Positions 15,711-24,581 of a stretch of DNA of 64,000 nucleotides are shown here, one piece after another. The notes under the pieces are model-generated. The model worked only from the letters and a program-made list of their open reading frames with translations, was not told the DNA's origin and ran no database searches. Position 1 is the first letter of the stretch, and the number at the start of each line of letters is the position of its first letter. Position numbers and translations under genes: made by a program. Origin of the DNA: DASWOJ01 sp964242415 (GTDB lineage: Bacteria > Pseudomonadota > Alphaproteobacteria > Acetobacterales > Acetobacteraceae); assembly GCA_964242415.1 (NCBI GenBank), contig CAXTAT010000011.1, positions 68,161 through 132,160 on the forward strand. Reading direction: 5' to 3'.

Positions 15711-16957
15711 TGTCCGCGCCGCACCTTGCGGTCGCATCTGCGCCGCAGCTTGCGGTTACTTCCGCGCCGCAACCTGTAATTGCCTCGACCCCGCTTGCAA
15801 CCATTCCCGTCGCACGCCCGCGACTGCCATCCGCTGCACGCATCCTGCCCTACCTGCGCGAGATCGACGACGCCGGCTGGTATTCCAACCACGGCCCGCT
15901 GACCCGGCGCTTCCAGGCCGGCCTGGCCGCGCATTGGGGCGTACTACCCACCGAGGTCGTATTATTGTCCAACGCCACTTCGGCGCTGACCCTGGCGTTG
16001 CTGGCCAGCGGCGCGGCGCCGGGCAGTCGCTGCCTGATGCCGTCCTGGACCTTTGCCGCCAGTGCTGGGGCCGTGCGGGCGGCCGGTCTCGTGCCGCACT
16101 TCGTGGACGTGCGCCCCGACACCTGGGCGCCCGACCCCGCCGAGGTGCGGGCGCTGGCGGGCCAAATTGGGGCGGGCGCCATCCTGATCGTGTCGCCATT
16201 TGGCGCCCCGTTGAACCTGACGGCGTGGGACCAGGTGCAGGCGGCGACCGGCCTGCCGCTGGTGATCGACGGCGCGGCAGCGTTCGACACCCTGCGCGCC
16301 GGCGGGCCGATGCCGGCCGGACGCTGCCCCATCGCCGTCAGCCTGCACGCCACCAAGGTGTTCGGCATTGGCGAGGGCGGCGCCCTGATTTGCCGGGACG
16401 CTGCGTGGCTGGAACGGGTGCGCCGCCTGGCCAACTTCGGCTTCCTCGGCACGCGCTCGGCGGAGCTGACGGGGGTGAACGCCAAGCTGTCCGAATATGC
16501 CGCCGCCGTGGGCCTGGCCGGGCTGGATACCTGGCGGGATGCGCGCGGGCGTTGGGCCGCCGCGGCGCGGTGCTATGGCCAGCGACTGCGCGGCTGCGAG
16601 GCGGCGCCCGGATTCGACCCTGGCTCCGCTGGGGACTGGGTCTCGTCCACGCTGAACGTCCTGATGCCGCGGGACCAGGCTGTGGATCTCGACGTTGAGA
16701 CCCTGGCCCAGCAGGGCATCAGCACCCTGCGCTGGTGGGGGCCGGGTTGCCATGGCCAGCCAGCCTACCGGGACTGCCCACGGCAGCCGCTGCCCGTCAC
16801 CGAGGATTTGGCCCAGCGCTGCACCGGCTTGCCGTTCTGGCAGGACCTGGCCAGCGACGAAATCGGCCGTGTCTGCTCCGCGCTGGCCGGCGTCGCCCGG
16901 TTCCACCCGGCACGGCCTAAGGACAAACTACAAAGTCTCTATCGTCCCACAAATTAG
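15707..16957 (+). CDS. DegT/DnrJ/EryC1/StrS-family PLP aminotransferase (copy 1, catalytic Lys present)
   Basis: The 416-aa protein has the sugar aminotransferase layout. WYSNHGPLTRRFQAGLAAHW leads to LLSNATSALTLAL, then LMPSWTFAASAGAV and FVDVRPDTWAPDP. PLVIDGAAAFD carries the PLP-nitrogen Asp, and SLHATKVFGIGEGGALI holds the Schiff-base lysine. It should transfer an amino group to a keto-sugar nucleotide, as in WecE- or DesI-type reactions. The N-terminus carries about 25 extra residues from a 24-base tandem repeat. It overlaps the upstream gene (ATGA). Confidence 0.88.
   Translation: MMSAPHLAVASAPQLAVTSAPQPVIASTPLATIPVARPRLPSAARILPYLREIDDAGWYSNHGPLTRRFQAGLAAHWGVLPTEVVLLSNATSALTLALLASGAAPGSRCLMPSWTFAASAGAVRAAGLVPHFVDVRPDTWAPDPAEVRALAGQIGAGAILIVSPFGAPLNLTAWDQVQAATGLPLVIDGAAAFDTLRAGGPMPAGRCPIAVSLHATKVFGIGEGGALICRDAAWLERVRRLANFGFLGTRSAELTGVNAKLSEYAAAVGLAGLDTWRDARGRWAAAARCYGQRLRGCEAAPGFDPGSAGDWVSSTLNVLMPRDQAVDLDVETLAQQGISTLRWWGPGCHGQPAYRDCPRQPLPVTEDLAQRCTGLPFWQDLASDEIGRVCSALAGVARFHPARPKDKLQSLYRPTN
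15713..15784 (+). repeat. Three-unit 24-base tandem repeat at the DegT-1 N-terminus
   Basis: Three imperfect 24-base units (15713-15736, 15737-15760, 15761-15784) each begin TCYGCGCCGCA and encode SAP-x-LAV-x or close variants (SAPHLAVA, SAPQLAVT, SAPQPVIA). Homology to DegT proteins begins only after this stretch. Confidence 0.85.
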
Positions 16958-16976
16958 TTTGAGAAGGTCATAAATT

Positions 16977-17702
16977 ATGCTATTCCTAACGAAATGGATC
17001 AATTATGACACTCATGCCAAAAGTCGGCTGCGGACAGACTTCTGGGGACAGGTCCGGCGCACCGTCCATGGTCGCCCTGTGCCGGAGATGCAAATCGACC
17101 TGATTGTGGCTGCGGTGATTGCATCGCTAGGGCTTGGACCTGACGACGTGTTGCTGGACCTGGCCTGCGGCAATGGCGCGTTGTCAGACCGGCTGTTCGA
17201 ACGCTGTGCCGGAGGGGTCGGCGTCGATGTGTCAGAGTATCTGATCGGCGTCGCGCAGGAGTACTTCGCCGCGCCGTCACGCCAGTATGTCATAGCCGAC
17301 GCGGCGGACTGGGTGGATACGGCGGCGGACCCTACCCGCTTCACCAAGGCGGTGTGCTATGGCAGCTTTTCCTACCTGTCAGACGACACGGCGGCGCGGA
17401 TGCTGCGCGGGTTGCAGCGCAGGTTCCCCCGGATCGGCTGCGTGCTGCTCGGCAATCTGCCGGACCCCGCACGGGCGGGCAGGTTTTACGGCGCAGGCAG
17501 CAACGCAGGCCGGCGCACCGGGCGGACGCCGAACCTGACCACGCTGAACCTGCGGACGCCAGAATCTGACCTAGGCGTCTGGCGTGACGAGGCGGAGATC
17601 ACCGCCCTGGCCGGGCCAGGCTGGCAGGTTGCGACGCGGCCCATGCCGCCGGCCTTCTTCGCCGCCCATTATCGTTACGATGCCATCCTGGTGCGGCGAT
17701 GA
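16977..17702 (+). CDS. Class I SAM-dependent methyltransferase
   Basis: The 241-aa protein carries motif I VLLDLACGNGALSDRLFE, an acidic motif VGVDVSEYLIGVAQEYF and motif III-like FTKAVCYGSFSYLSDD, all standard for Rossmann methyltransferases. It lies between two DegT genes, and its stop overlaps the next start (GATGAG). It may methylate a sugar or its amino group. The first codons and 60 bases upstream are clearly richer in A/T than the surroundings, with codons such as ATG CTA TTC CTA ACG. This may mark a junction or an internal promoter. Confidence 0.82.
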   Translation: MLFLTKWINYDTHAKSRLRTDFWGQVRRTVHGRPVPEMQIDLIVAAVIASLGLGPDDVLLDLACGNGALSDRLFERCAGGVGVDVSEYLIGVAQEYFAAPSRQYVIADAADWVDTAADPTRFTKAVCYGSFSYLSDDTAARMLRGLQRRFPRIGCVLLGNLPDPARAGRFYGAGSNAGRRTGRTPNLTTLNLRTPESDLGVWRDEAEITALAGPGWQVATRPMPPAFFAAHYRYDAILVRR

Positions 17703-18784
17703 GCGGCCGGAGCGTCCCCGCGCCGCTCTCCACCTCCAACCTGGTTCATCCCGGCCGCGACAGGGTTATGCGTCATGCCCGCGATGCTTATGCCGGGCTG
17801 CCCGTGGTGGCAACCTTGGAGGCGCGGCTGGCGGCGTTCCACCATGCGACGCATTGCGTGGCGCTGTGCAACGGCTTCTGGGGACTGGTCCTGTCGATGC
17901 GCGCGCTGGCCTTGCCGGGCCGGACCGATGTGCTGATGCCCTCGCTGACGTACCGCCGCATGGCGGACGTGGCGGCCTGGGCCGGGCTGCGGCCCCGCTT
18001 CTGCGAGGTGGGCGCCGCCACCCTGGCGTGTAGCGCGGCGACGATGCGCGCCGGGCTGCACCCGGATGTCGGGCTGCTGCTGGCCGTGCATCCCATCGTG
18101 AACACCTGCGGCGTCGCCGGGATCGCGGCGCTGGCGCAAGAGGAGGGATTGCCGTTGCTGTTCGACAGCGTGGAGTCCGCCTATGAGGGAATCGACGAGG
18201 GTAAGATTGGCAGCTTCGGCGATGCCGAGTGCTTTTCCCTGCATGCCAGCAAGCTGCTGAATGGCTACGAGGGCGGTTACGTCACCACCGGCAACGCCGC
18301 GTTGGCCGCCCGCCTGGCCGCCCTGCGCGACGGCTCGGCAGCCGACGGCATGGACCTGCGGCTGAACCGCTTCCATGCCGCGATGGCGCTCGCCAGCCTT
18401 GACGACCTAGACGACCAGGTGCGCCGCAACCGCGAGCGCTATTTCGCCTACCGCCGCCTGCTGGCCCCGCTGCCCGGCCTGCACCTGGTGCCCTTCGACG
18501 AGCGGTACCCGTGCAGCTTCAAGAATATCCTGGTCGAGCTGACCCCCGCTTGGCCGCTGACCGCCGCCGAGACCCTGGTCCGGCTGAACGCGTCTGGCGT
18601 GCTGGCCCGCGCCTATTACGACCCACCGCTGCATCTGCGCCCAATGGCCTACCCGCATATTCCGGCCTTCCTGCCGGGGACTACGGCAATGGCGGGGCGG
18701 TACATATTGCTACCGTGCGGCCACCATGTCGGGTTGGACGACATCGCCGCAGTGGTGTGGCTGCTGCGGGAGTTGGCCGTGTGA
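17699..18784 (+). CDS. DegT/DnrJ/EryC1/StrS-family PLP aminotransferase (copy 2, catalytic Lys present)
   Basis: The 361-aa protein has VALCNGFWGLVLSMRAL (PLP-phosphate region), VLMPSLTYRRMADVAAWAGL, PLLFDSVESAYEG with the expected Asp and CFSLHASKLLNGYEGGYVTT with the Schiff-base lysine. It is thus a competent-looking sugar aminotransferase. Start ATG overlaps the methyltransferase stop, and its stop overlaps the next gene (GTGA). The segment WAGLRPRFCEV is matched in the following lysine-less paralog, suggesting that the two arose by duplication and may pair. Confidence 0.87.
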   Translation: MSGRSVPAPLSTSNLVHPGRDRVMRHARDAYAGLPVVATLEARLAAFHHATHCVALCNGFWGLVLSMRALALPGRTDVLMPSLTYRRMADVAAWAGLRPRFCEVGAATLACSAATMRAGLHPDVGLLLAVHPIVNTCGVAGIAALAQEEGLPLLFDSVESAYEGIDEGKIGSFGDAECFSLHASKLLNGYEGGYVTTGNAALAARLAALRDGSAADGMDLRLNRFHAAMALASLDDLDDQVRRNRERYFAYRRLLAPLPGLHLVPFDERYPCSFKNILVELTPAWPLTAAETLVRLNASGVLARAYYDPPLHLRPMAYPHIPAFLPGTTAMAGRYILLPCGHHVGLDDIAAVVWLLRELAV

Positions 18785-19797
18785 CGCCGCATAGCCCCAT
18801 GATGCAGCATAACCCGGTACGGCCGGATTACCGCCCCGACTGGGACCGGGTGGAGGTGATGTTCGACGGCATCCTGGCCCGGCGATACTACACCAACCAC
18901 GGCCCGCTGGCGCAGGCGCTGGAGGCGCGGGTGGCCGACCTGTGCAGCGTGGGCCATGCGATTGCCGTCACCAACCCGGCGATCGCGCTGGTCATGGTGA
19001 TTGAGGCATCGGGCCTGGCCGGCTCGGTGGCGTTGTCGGCGCTGGCGCCGCGACGGTGCGCGCAGTCCGTGGCGTGGGCCGGGCTGCAGCCGCGGTTCTG
19101 CGACGTCTCCCCAATGGGCGTCATGACGGCGGCCACGGCGCGGGCCGGCCTCGGGCCGGACACCTCGGCGATCCTGGGCATCAGCGACGGCGCTGCCGGG
19201 CCGGACAATGCGTCCGACGAGGTGGCGGCGCTCGCAGCCGGGCGCGGGCTGACGTTGATGCACGACGAGTCCTTTGGCGAGGGCCGGCGCGGCGTGGGGT
19301 TGATAACGCTGCCGGGCCAAGGCGATGACGCGGGGGCGGCCTGCATTCTGACCGGGGATGCCGGCCTGGCGGCGCGGTTGCGCAATATCCGCAGCAGCTA
19401 CGGCGCGGGCCGCCCAGTCGCCGTGGCCCGCACCGCCAACGGCCGCCTGTCAGAGGCGCAGGCGGCCATGGCGCTGCTGTCGCTGGAAACCGCCGGGGCC
19501 GCCGCCGCCCATGCCGCCCGGCTGCGCGAGATCTACCGCAACGGGCTGGCTGGGATGCAGGTGTCGAACCATGGCGCCGCTGTTGCGGTCGTCATGGAGT
19601 GGCGCAATGCCGCGCTGGCCCGCCTGCAGGGTGCGGGCTGGCCGGCACGGGCGCCGGATGCACTGGACCCGCGCGCCGCGGGGTGCCTGGCTGCGGCCGA
19701 GTTCGTGGCGCATGCCGTGCTGCTGCCGGTCGGACCAGCGATCACCGGGGCGGCGGCGGCCGAGATGTGCCGCGTTCTACATGGCGGCCGCAGGTAG
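18781..19797 (+). CDS. Degenerate DegT-family protein with no lysine (pseudo-aminotransferase)
   Basis: The 338-aa product aligns with the DegT fold: RRYYTNHGPLAQALEARVADL, AVTNPAIALVMVIEASGL, SVAWAGLQPRFCDVSP, LTLMHDESFGEG in the Asp-loop position and ACILTGDAGLAARLRNIRSSYG. Between the last two blocks, where active members have SLHATK-x-GEGG, it reads LITLPGQGDDAGA. Reading the full protein, I find no lysine anywhere, so an internal PLP aldimine cannot form. Start is GTG overlapping the upstream stop; ATGs at 18799 and 18802 are alternatives. It may be a non-catalytic partner of the preceding enzyme. Confidence 0.8.
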   Translation: MTPHSPMMQHNPVRPDYRPDWDRVEVMFDGILARRYYTNHGPLAQALEARVADLCSVGHAIAVTNPAIALVMVIEASGLAGSVALSALAPRRCAQSVAWAGLQPRFCDVSPMGVMTAATARAGLGPDTSAILGISDGAAGPDNASDEVAALAAGRGLTLMHDESFGEGRRGVGLITLPGQGDDAGAACILTGDAGLAARLRNIRSSYGAGRPVAVARTANGRLSEAQAAMALLSLETAGAAAAHAARLREIYRNGLAGMQVSNHGAAVAVVMEWRNAALARLQGAGWPARAPDALDPRAAGCLAAAEFVAHAVLLPVGPAITGAAAAEMCRVLHGGRR

Positions 19798-19824
19798 GGC
19801 ATGCGGCATCTGTCTCCATATGAC

Positions 19825-19923
19825 CGTCATTGCGAGCCGCGCTTGCGGCGCGGCAATCCAGCGGCGGCGAGGGTCGAGCGTGTAGCCGTTGGATGGCCGG
19901 GCCGAAGCCGGCTCGCAATGACG
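19825..19923. repeat. About 100-bp interspersed inverted repeat (family B), copy 2
   Basis: Begins CGTCATTGCGAGCCGCGCTT and ends with AAGCCGGCTCGCAATGACG. The ends are inverse complements over the outer 14 or so bases. It occupies most of the gap between the lysine-less DegT gene and the WbqC gene. Confidence 0.85.
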
Positions 19924-19967
19924 TTGCCCAAACGGCCGCCCAGCCAGGCGCCCAGGCCGGTGCGCTG

Positions 19968-20699
19968 ATGCGGCTGGCGATCATGCAGCCCTACTTCTTC
20001 CCCTACCTCGGCCACTTCGGGCTGATGGCGGCCTGCGATCACTGGGTGGTGTTTGACACCTGCCAGTATGCGCCACGGACCTGGATGAACCGCAACCGCC
20101 TGCTGCACCCCGCCGGTGGCTGGAATTGGGCGACGGTGCCGCTGCGGACCAGCTCGACCGGCCTCCGCACCTGGGAGGCGGAATTGGCCGATCCGGACGC
20201 GGCGCGGCGCTCCCTGCTGGGCCGCATGTCGCACCTACGCCGGCTGGCCCCGTTCCACGGGGCGGTCACGGCGCTGATCGAGGAGGTCTTCGACGGCGCC
20301 GGACCATCCCTGGTGGACCTGAACGTGCGGGGGCTGGCGGTGGTGTGCCGCACCATCGGCCTGCCATTCCGGCATTCCGTGCTGTCCCGCCTTGGGCTGG
20401 ACCTGCCCGCTGCCATGGGCTCCGCCGCGATGGGACCCGGCGATTGGGCGCCCGCCATCTGCGCCGCGCTAGGCGCCACGGGTTACGTCAACCCTGCAGG
20501 CGGCCGGGCGCTGTTCGATCCGGCGGAGTTTGCGCGGCGCGGCATCGGGCTGCACTTCGCCCAGCCCCGGCCGTTCACCTATCCCACGCCCGGCGCCGCC
20601 TTCGTGCCGGACCTGTCCATCCTGGATGCGCTGCTGTGGAACCCGCCGGAGGTGGTTGGGAACGCGGCGCGCGCCTGCGCGGGAGTCAGCCCCGCCTAA
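19968..20699 (+). CDS. WbqC family protein
   Basis: The 243-aa protein starts MRLAIMQPYFFPYLGHFGLM and continues DHWVVFDTCQYAPRTWMNRN, the hallmark opening of the WbqC family. Its genes occur in O-antigen and other polysaccharide loci. YVNPAGGRALFDPAEFARRGI and SILDALLWNPPEVV near the end are also family-like. The biochemical role is not established. The frame is open further upstream through repeat B copy 2, but the ATG at 19968 begins the conserved domain. It closes the glycan cluster. Confidence 0.88.
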   Translation: MRLAIMQPYFFPYLGHFGLMAACDHWVVFDTCQYAPRTWMNRNRLLHPAGGWNWATVPLRTSSTGLRTWEAELADPDAARRSLLGRMSHLRRLAPFHGAVTALIEEVFDGAGPSLVDLNVRGLAVVCRTIGLPFRHSVLSRLGLDLPAAMGSAAMGPGDWAPAICAALGATGYVNPAGGRALFDPAEFARRGIGLHFAQPRPFTYPTPGAAFVPDLSILDALLWNPPEVVGNAARACAGVSPA

Positions 20700-20728
20700 T
20701 CCCGATCCCACCTAACCAAGGCCCCCGC

Positions 20729-21484
20729 TTAACCACGTCCGATAAACGGCATTGCCGTCGCCATCACCGTGACGAACTGGATGTTGGCGTCCAGCGGCAT
20801 CCCCGCCATCAGCACCAAGGTGTCGGCGACGTTCTGCACGTTCATCGTCGGCTCGAGCCTGGTGGAGCCGTCGGCCTGGGGCACCCCGGCGGTGGTCATG
20901 CGCTCGGTCATTTCCGTGGCGGCGTTGCCGACGTCGATCTGGCCACAGGCAATATTGAAGGGGCGGCCGTCCAGCGATAGGGAGCGGGTCAGCCCGGTGA
21001 TGGCGTGCTTGGTGCTGGTGTAGGCGACCGATCCCGGGCGCGGCGCGTGGGCGGAGACCGAGCCGTTGTTGACGATCCGCCCGCCGCCGGGCCGCTGCCG
21101 CCGCATGAGCGAGAACGCAGCGCGGGCGCACAAGAAGGAGCCGGTGAGGTTCACGGCCACAACCTGCATCCACTGCTCGACTTCAAGCATGTCTGGGGTC
21201 AGCGGCGGGGTGCCGCGGCCGGCGTTGTTGAACAGCAGGTCGAGGCGGCCGAATTTTCTTTCAACCTCGGCGAACACGGCATCGACGGCCGCGGGCTGGG
21301 TCACATCGGCCGGCAGGACGAGACTCTGCGCGGGATCGGCCACCGTGGCGGTGGTTTGCAGGGCATCGGCGCGGCGGCCAACGAGCGCCACGGTCCAGCC
21401 GGCGCGCAGCAGCCCGGCGGCCGCTGCCCGGCCGATGCCGCTGCCGGCGCCGGTCACGAGCGCGATCTTTCCAGTGTCAGCCAT
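20729..21484 (-). CDS. SDR family NAD(P)-dependent oxidoreductase
   Basis: The 251-aa protein has the cofactor loop VTGAGSGIGRAAAAGLL, the NAG-type LLFNNAGRG, a catalytic Ser in IVNNGSVSAHAPRPGS and the catalytic YTSTK. It is a classical short-chain dehydrogenase/reductase of unknown substrate. The start at 21484 (MADTGKIALVTG) fits domain homology; the frame extends to 21541 without conservation. It faces the WbqC gene tail to tail. Confidence 0.88.
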   Translation of the reverse strand: MADTGKIALVTGAGSGIGRAAAAGLLRAGWTVALVGRRADALQTTATVADPAQSLVLPADVTQPAAVDAVFAEVERKFGRLDLLFNNAGRGTPPLTPDMLEVEQWMQVVAVNLTGSFLCARAAFSLMRRQRPGGGRIVNNGSVSAHAPRPGSVAYTSTKHAITGLTRSLSLDGRPFNIACGQIDVGNAATEMTERMTTAGVPQADGSTRLEPTMNVQNVADTLVLMAGMPLDANIQFVTVMATAMPFIGRG

Positions 21485-21640
21485 ATACGGTCCCCGTTGC
21501 ATGGAGCGGGCAGCCTCCCACGCGATGGCAGGGCCTGCCAATCCGCGTGATGCAGCGGGCCGGTGTGATGCAGCGGGCCGGCTTGGCGCGGCGGGCCGGG
21601 GTGGCTACACGCTGCCGCATTCCCTCCGGAGGCCTCGCCG

Positions 21641-21886
21641 ATGACCAACCTGCCCGACCGCCTGTCCACCAATCCCAGCAGCCCCTACCACGACGCCGAC
21701 CTGCTGCAGCGCGGCATCGGCATCCGCTTCAAGGGCGTCGAGCGGACCAACGTAGAGGAGTACTGCGTTAGCGAGGGCTGGGTGCGCGTGGCCGTGGGCA
21801 AGACGACCGACCGGGCGGGCAACCCGATGACGATGAAGCTGCAAGGGGTGGTGGAGCCCTACCTGCGAGACGAGGTGCAGGAATAA
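21641..21886 (+). CDS. DUF3297 family protein
   Basis: The 81-aa product (MTNLPDRLSTNPSSPYHDAD, then LLQRGIGIRFKGVERTNVEE) matches DUF3297, a small soluble protein family common in Proteobacteria. It has a canonical length and a TCCGGAGG Shine-Dalgarno sequence upstream. The role is unknown. Confidence 0.88.
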   Translation: MTNLPDRLSTNPSSPYHDADLLQRGIGIRFKGVERTNVEEYCVSEGWVRVAVGKTTDRAGNPMTMKLQGVVEPYLRDEVQE

Positions 21887-21930
21887 GGGCCTAATGCCAA
21901 CCGCTGCAGGTTCTGACCGGTGACGGAGTA

Positions 21931-22028
21931 CGGTCATTGCAAGCCGTGCTTGCGGCGTAGCAATCCAGGAACCGTCAGAACCGTCCGTGCAGCCTGGATT
22001 GCCACGCCGAAGCCGGCTCGCAATGACG
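21931..22028. repeat. About 100-bp interspersed inverted repeat (family B), copy 3
   Basis: Begins GGTCATTGCAAGCCGTGCTT and ends AAGCCGGCTCGCAATGACGG. Inner segments AGCAATCCAGG and CCTGGATTGCCACGCC also pair, giving a long imperfect hairpin. It lies between DUF3297 and an SDR gene. Confidence 0.85.
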
Positions 22029-22268
22029 GGCGCCGGTGGCGATCAACAAGTCAGAGGTCCTATCGGCCTGGCAGCGCAACCTACGGGCGAAGCGCGTGTT
22101 GCTGCTGCGGCGCTCCTGCTTGCCGGCGCAGCGTTGAGGGTCACTGGTCAGGCACAGCGACGGCAAGCGACTCCCCGGAGGGGCGAGACGACGGCGGGCT
22201 TCGCCAGCCTTGTAGAAGATCCAGTTCGTCCCGCTAATCTATAGACGTTCATCATAGAGGTTGCCCAA

Positions 22269-23147
<879 letters not shown>

Positions 23148-23197
23148 GGGGCTGCGGGTGGACAACACAATTCAACGATCAAGGGTGTTCATGCGCG

Positions 23198-23830
23198 TCA
23201 GACTCGGAAACCGGGACGAACGGCACAACCAGGCTTGGCATCCGACTGCTGCAAGGCTGCTGACGGCCTAATGGCTGCTTCAGGCGACGCGCTTGTTGCC
23301 TGCGTCCCGTTCCGGCAATTCTTTGGCTCGGCTGCCGCCCGCTCGCGCCCCAGCGCCACCGTCAGCTCCTGCTTCAGCAGCGCGCCCACGCCAAACCCCG
23401 GCACCGCGGCGTGTAGGACGCCGGCCTCGATCCGCTTTACGTCGAGCAGGGAGTCCAGCGTTTCCGCCATAGCCGCCAGCATCTGGTTCAGCCGCAGTAT
23501 CAGCCGCCCGGCGTCACCACCGTGCACCTCCTTAGCCAGCAGGCTCTCCAGCGGCTTCATCGTCTGCAGTGATTGGCGCAGGTCGTGGCTTGCCGCGGCC
23601 AGGAGGCGCAACTTTGCGACGCTGGCCTCCTCGGCCTCCTGCTTGGCCTGCGCCAGCTCCCCGCACGACCGAGCGAGCGCGTTACGCGCCTCAACGACTC
23701 CATAGATGTCGGTGACGGCGCCGCACCATCGCTCGATGCGGCCGGTGGCGTCCCGCACGGCGCAGGCGCGGCCCAGCGTCCAGCAGTTCCGCCCGTTGTG
23801 ATGCCATAGCCGTACTCGACGTGGTGAGGA
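23198..23830 (-). pseudogene. Remnant of a PAS-histidine kinase (PAC end plus dimerization domain, ATPase lost)
   Basis: On the minus strand an open stretch reads VRLWHHNGRNCWTLGRACAV, then RDATGRIERWCGAVTDIYG, the end of a PAS/PAC domain. A linker follows (LARSCGELAQAKQEAEEASV), then a HisKA-like H-box AASHDLRQSLQTMKPLESLL. After LKQELTVALGRERAA the frame departs from family sequence and no ATP-binding HATPase motifs follow. The upstream part also lacks a start. It looks like an internal piece of a larger kinase. Coordinates of the upstream limit are approximate. Confidence 0.6.
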
Positions 23831-24159
23831 CCGCCAGTCTGCAGGCAGCGCAGTCAGACTACGGTGCAGCGGTCGTAGTTGTCGGGATGGCGCAAGCCGG
23901 CGTGCGCCACGGATACGTCAGGCGGGAGCCGGGGCCTAGTCCAGCCGCTTTGCCCTCGCACATTCTTGCCGGCGCACACGAACATATCCACTCTCGGGAA
24001 CCAAGAACGGGCTGGACCTAGCCGGCTTGACCATGCCGCGCAGCATCGCGCCGCATGTCCCATGGCGCGACCAGACGCGGGACGGAGACGGACCTCATGC
24101 TCGGGATGACCGGTGCGGCATCGCATTCCCCCGCTCACCGCCACATCAGCACCCACCGA

Positions 24160-24372
24160 TCAGGCCAGGCAGTGAGCCGTGCAAAAGGCTATAGCAGCAC
24201 GAAGAACATATTCGCTGCCCTCGGCTAACCCGACCTCGCAGATGCCGTCGCCGTCGGACGGCTCAGACCCCTCCTCGAACTCGAGCATGATATTGAGCGC
24301 CAGCCGGGCGCCGCCGGGCCACAGAGGGTTGGGGAGCGGGGCTGACCGAAGCCGCGCCGCAAGTGGCTGGTC
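24160..24372 (-). pseudogene. Short remnant of a PuuE-type polysaccharide deacetylase / allantoinase
   Basis: The minus-strand stretch PLPNPLWPGGARLALNIMLE, then FEEGSEPSDGDG, resembles the N-terminal region of cofactor-independent allantoinase (PuuE). That region typically reads P-x-WPGGAR-x-A-x-x-x-x-NYEEG-x-E. A stop follows within about 30 residues, and no catalytic deacetylase motifs are present downstream. It is a decayed gene piece. The 330 bases on its left (23831-24159) hold nothing recognised. Confidence 0.5.
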
Positions 24373-24581
24373 ATGCTGGACGCTTATCGCCGCAGTCCGA
24401 TACCGCCGCAGTCTGGCCCGTTTCCTGCAAAGCATCCAGGACTGACCATGACGACCACCCTTCAGTATGACTTCAATGCCCCTGTTTCGGTGAAGCCGGG
24501 CATCGTCAGAAACGAGTCGTGCCTCCTGTTCCCATTCACCACGCCTCCCCCGTCTCCGCCCAACAAAGAAGGAGGATTCCC

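Noticed and set aside
23854..24156. A 100-codon minus-strand frame between the two remnants
   Set aside because: No recognisable domain, unusual composition and no ribosome-binding site; it could be chance in a decayed stretch.
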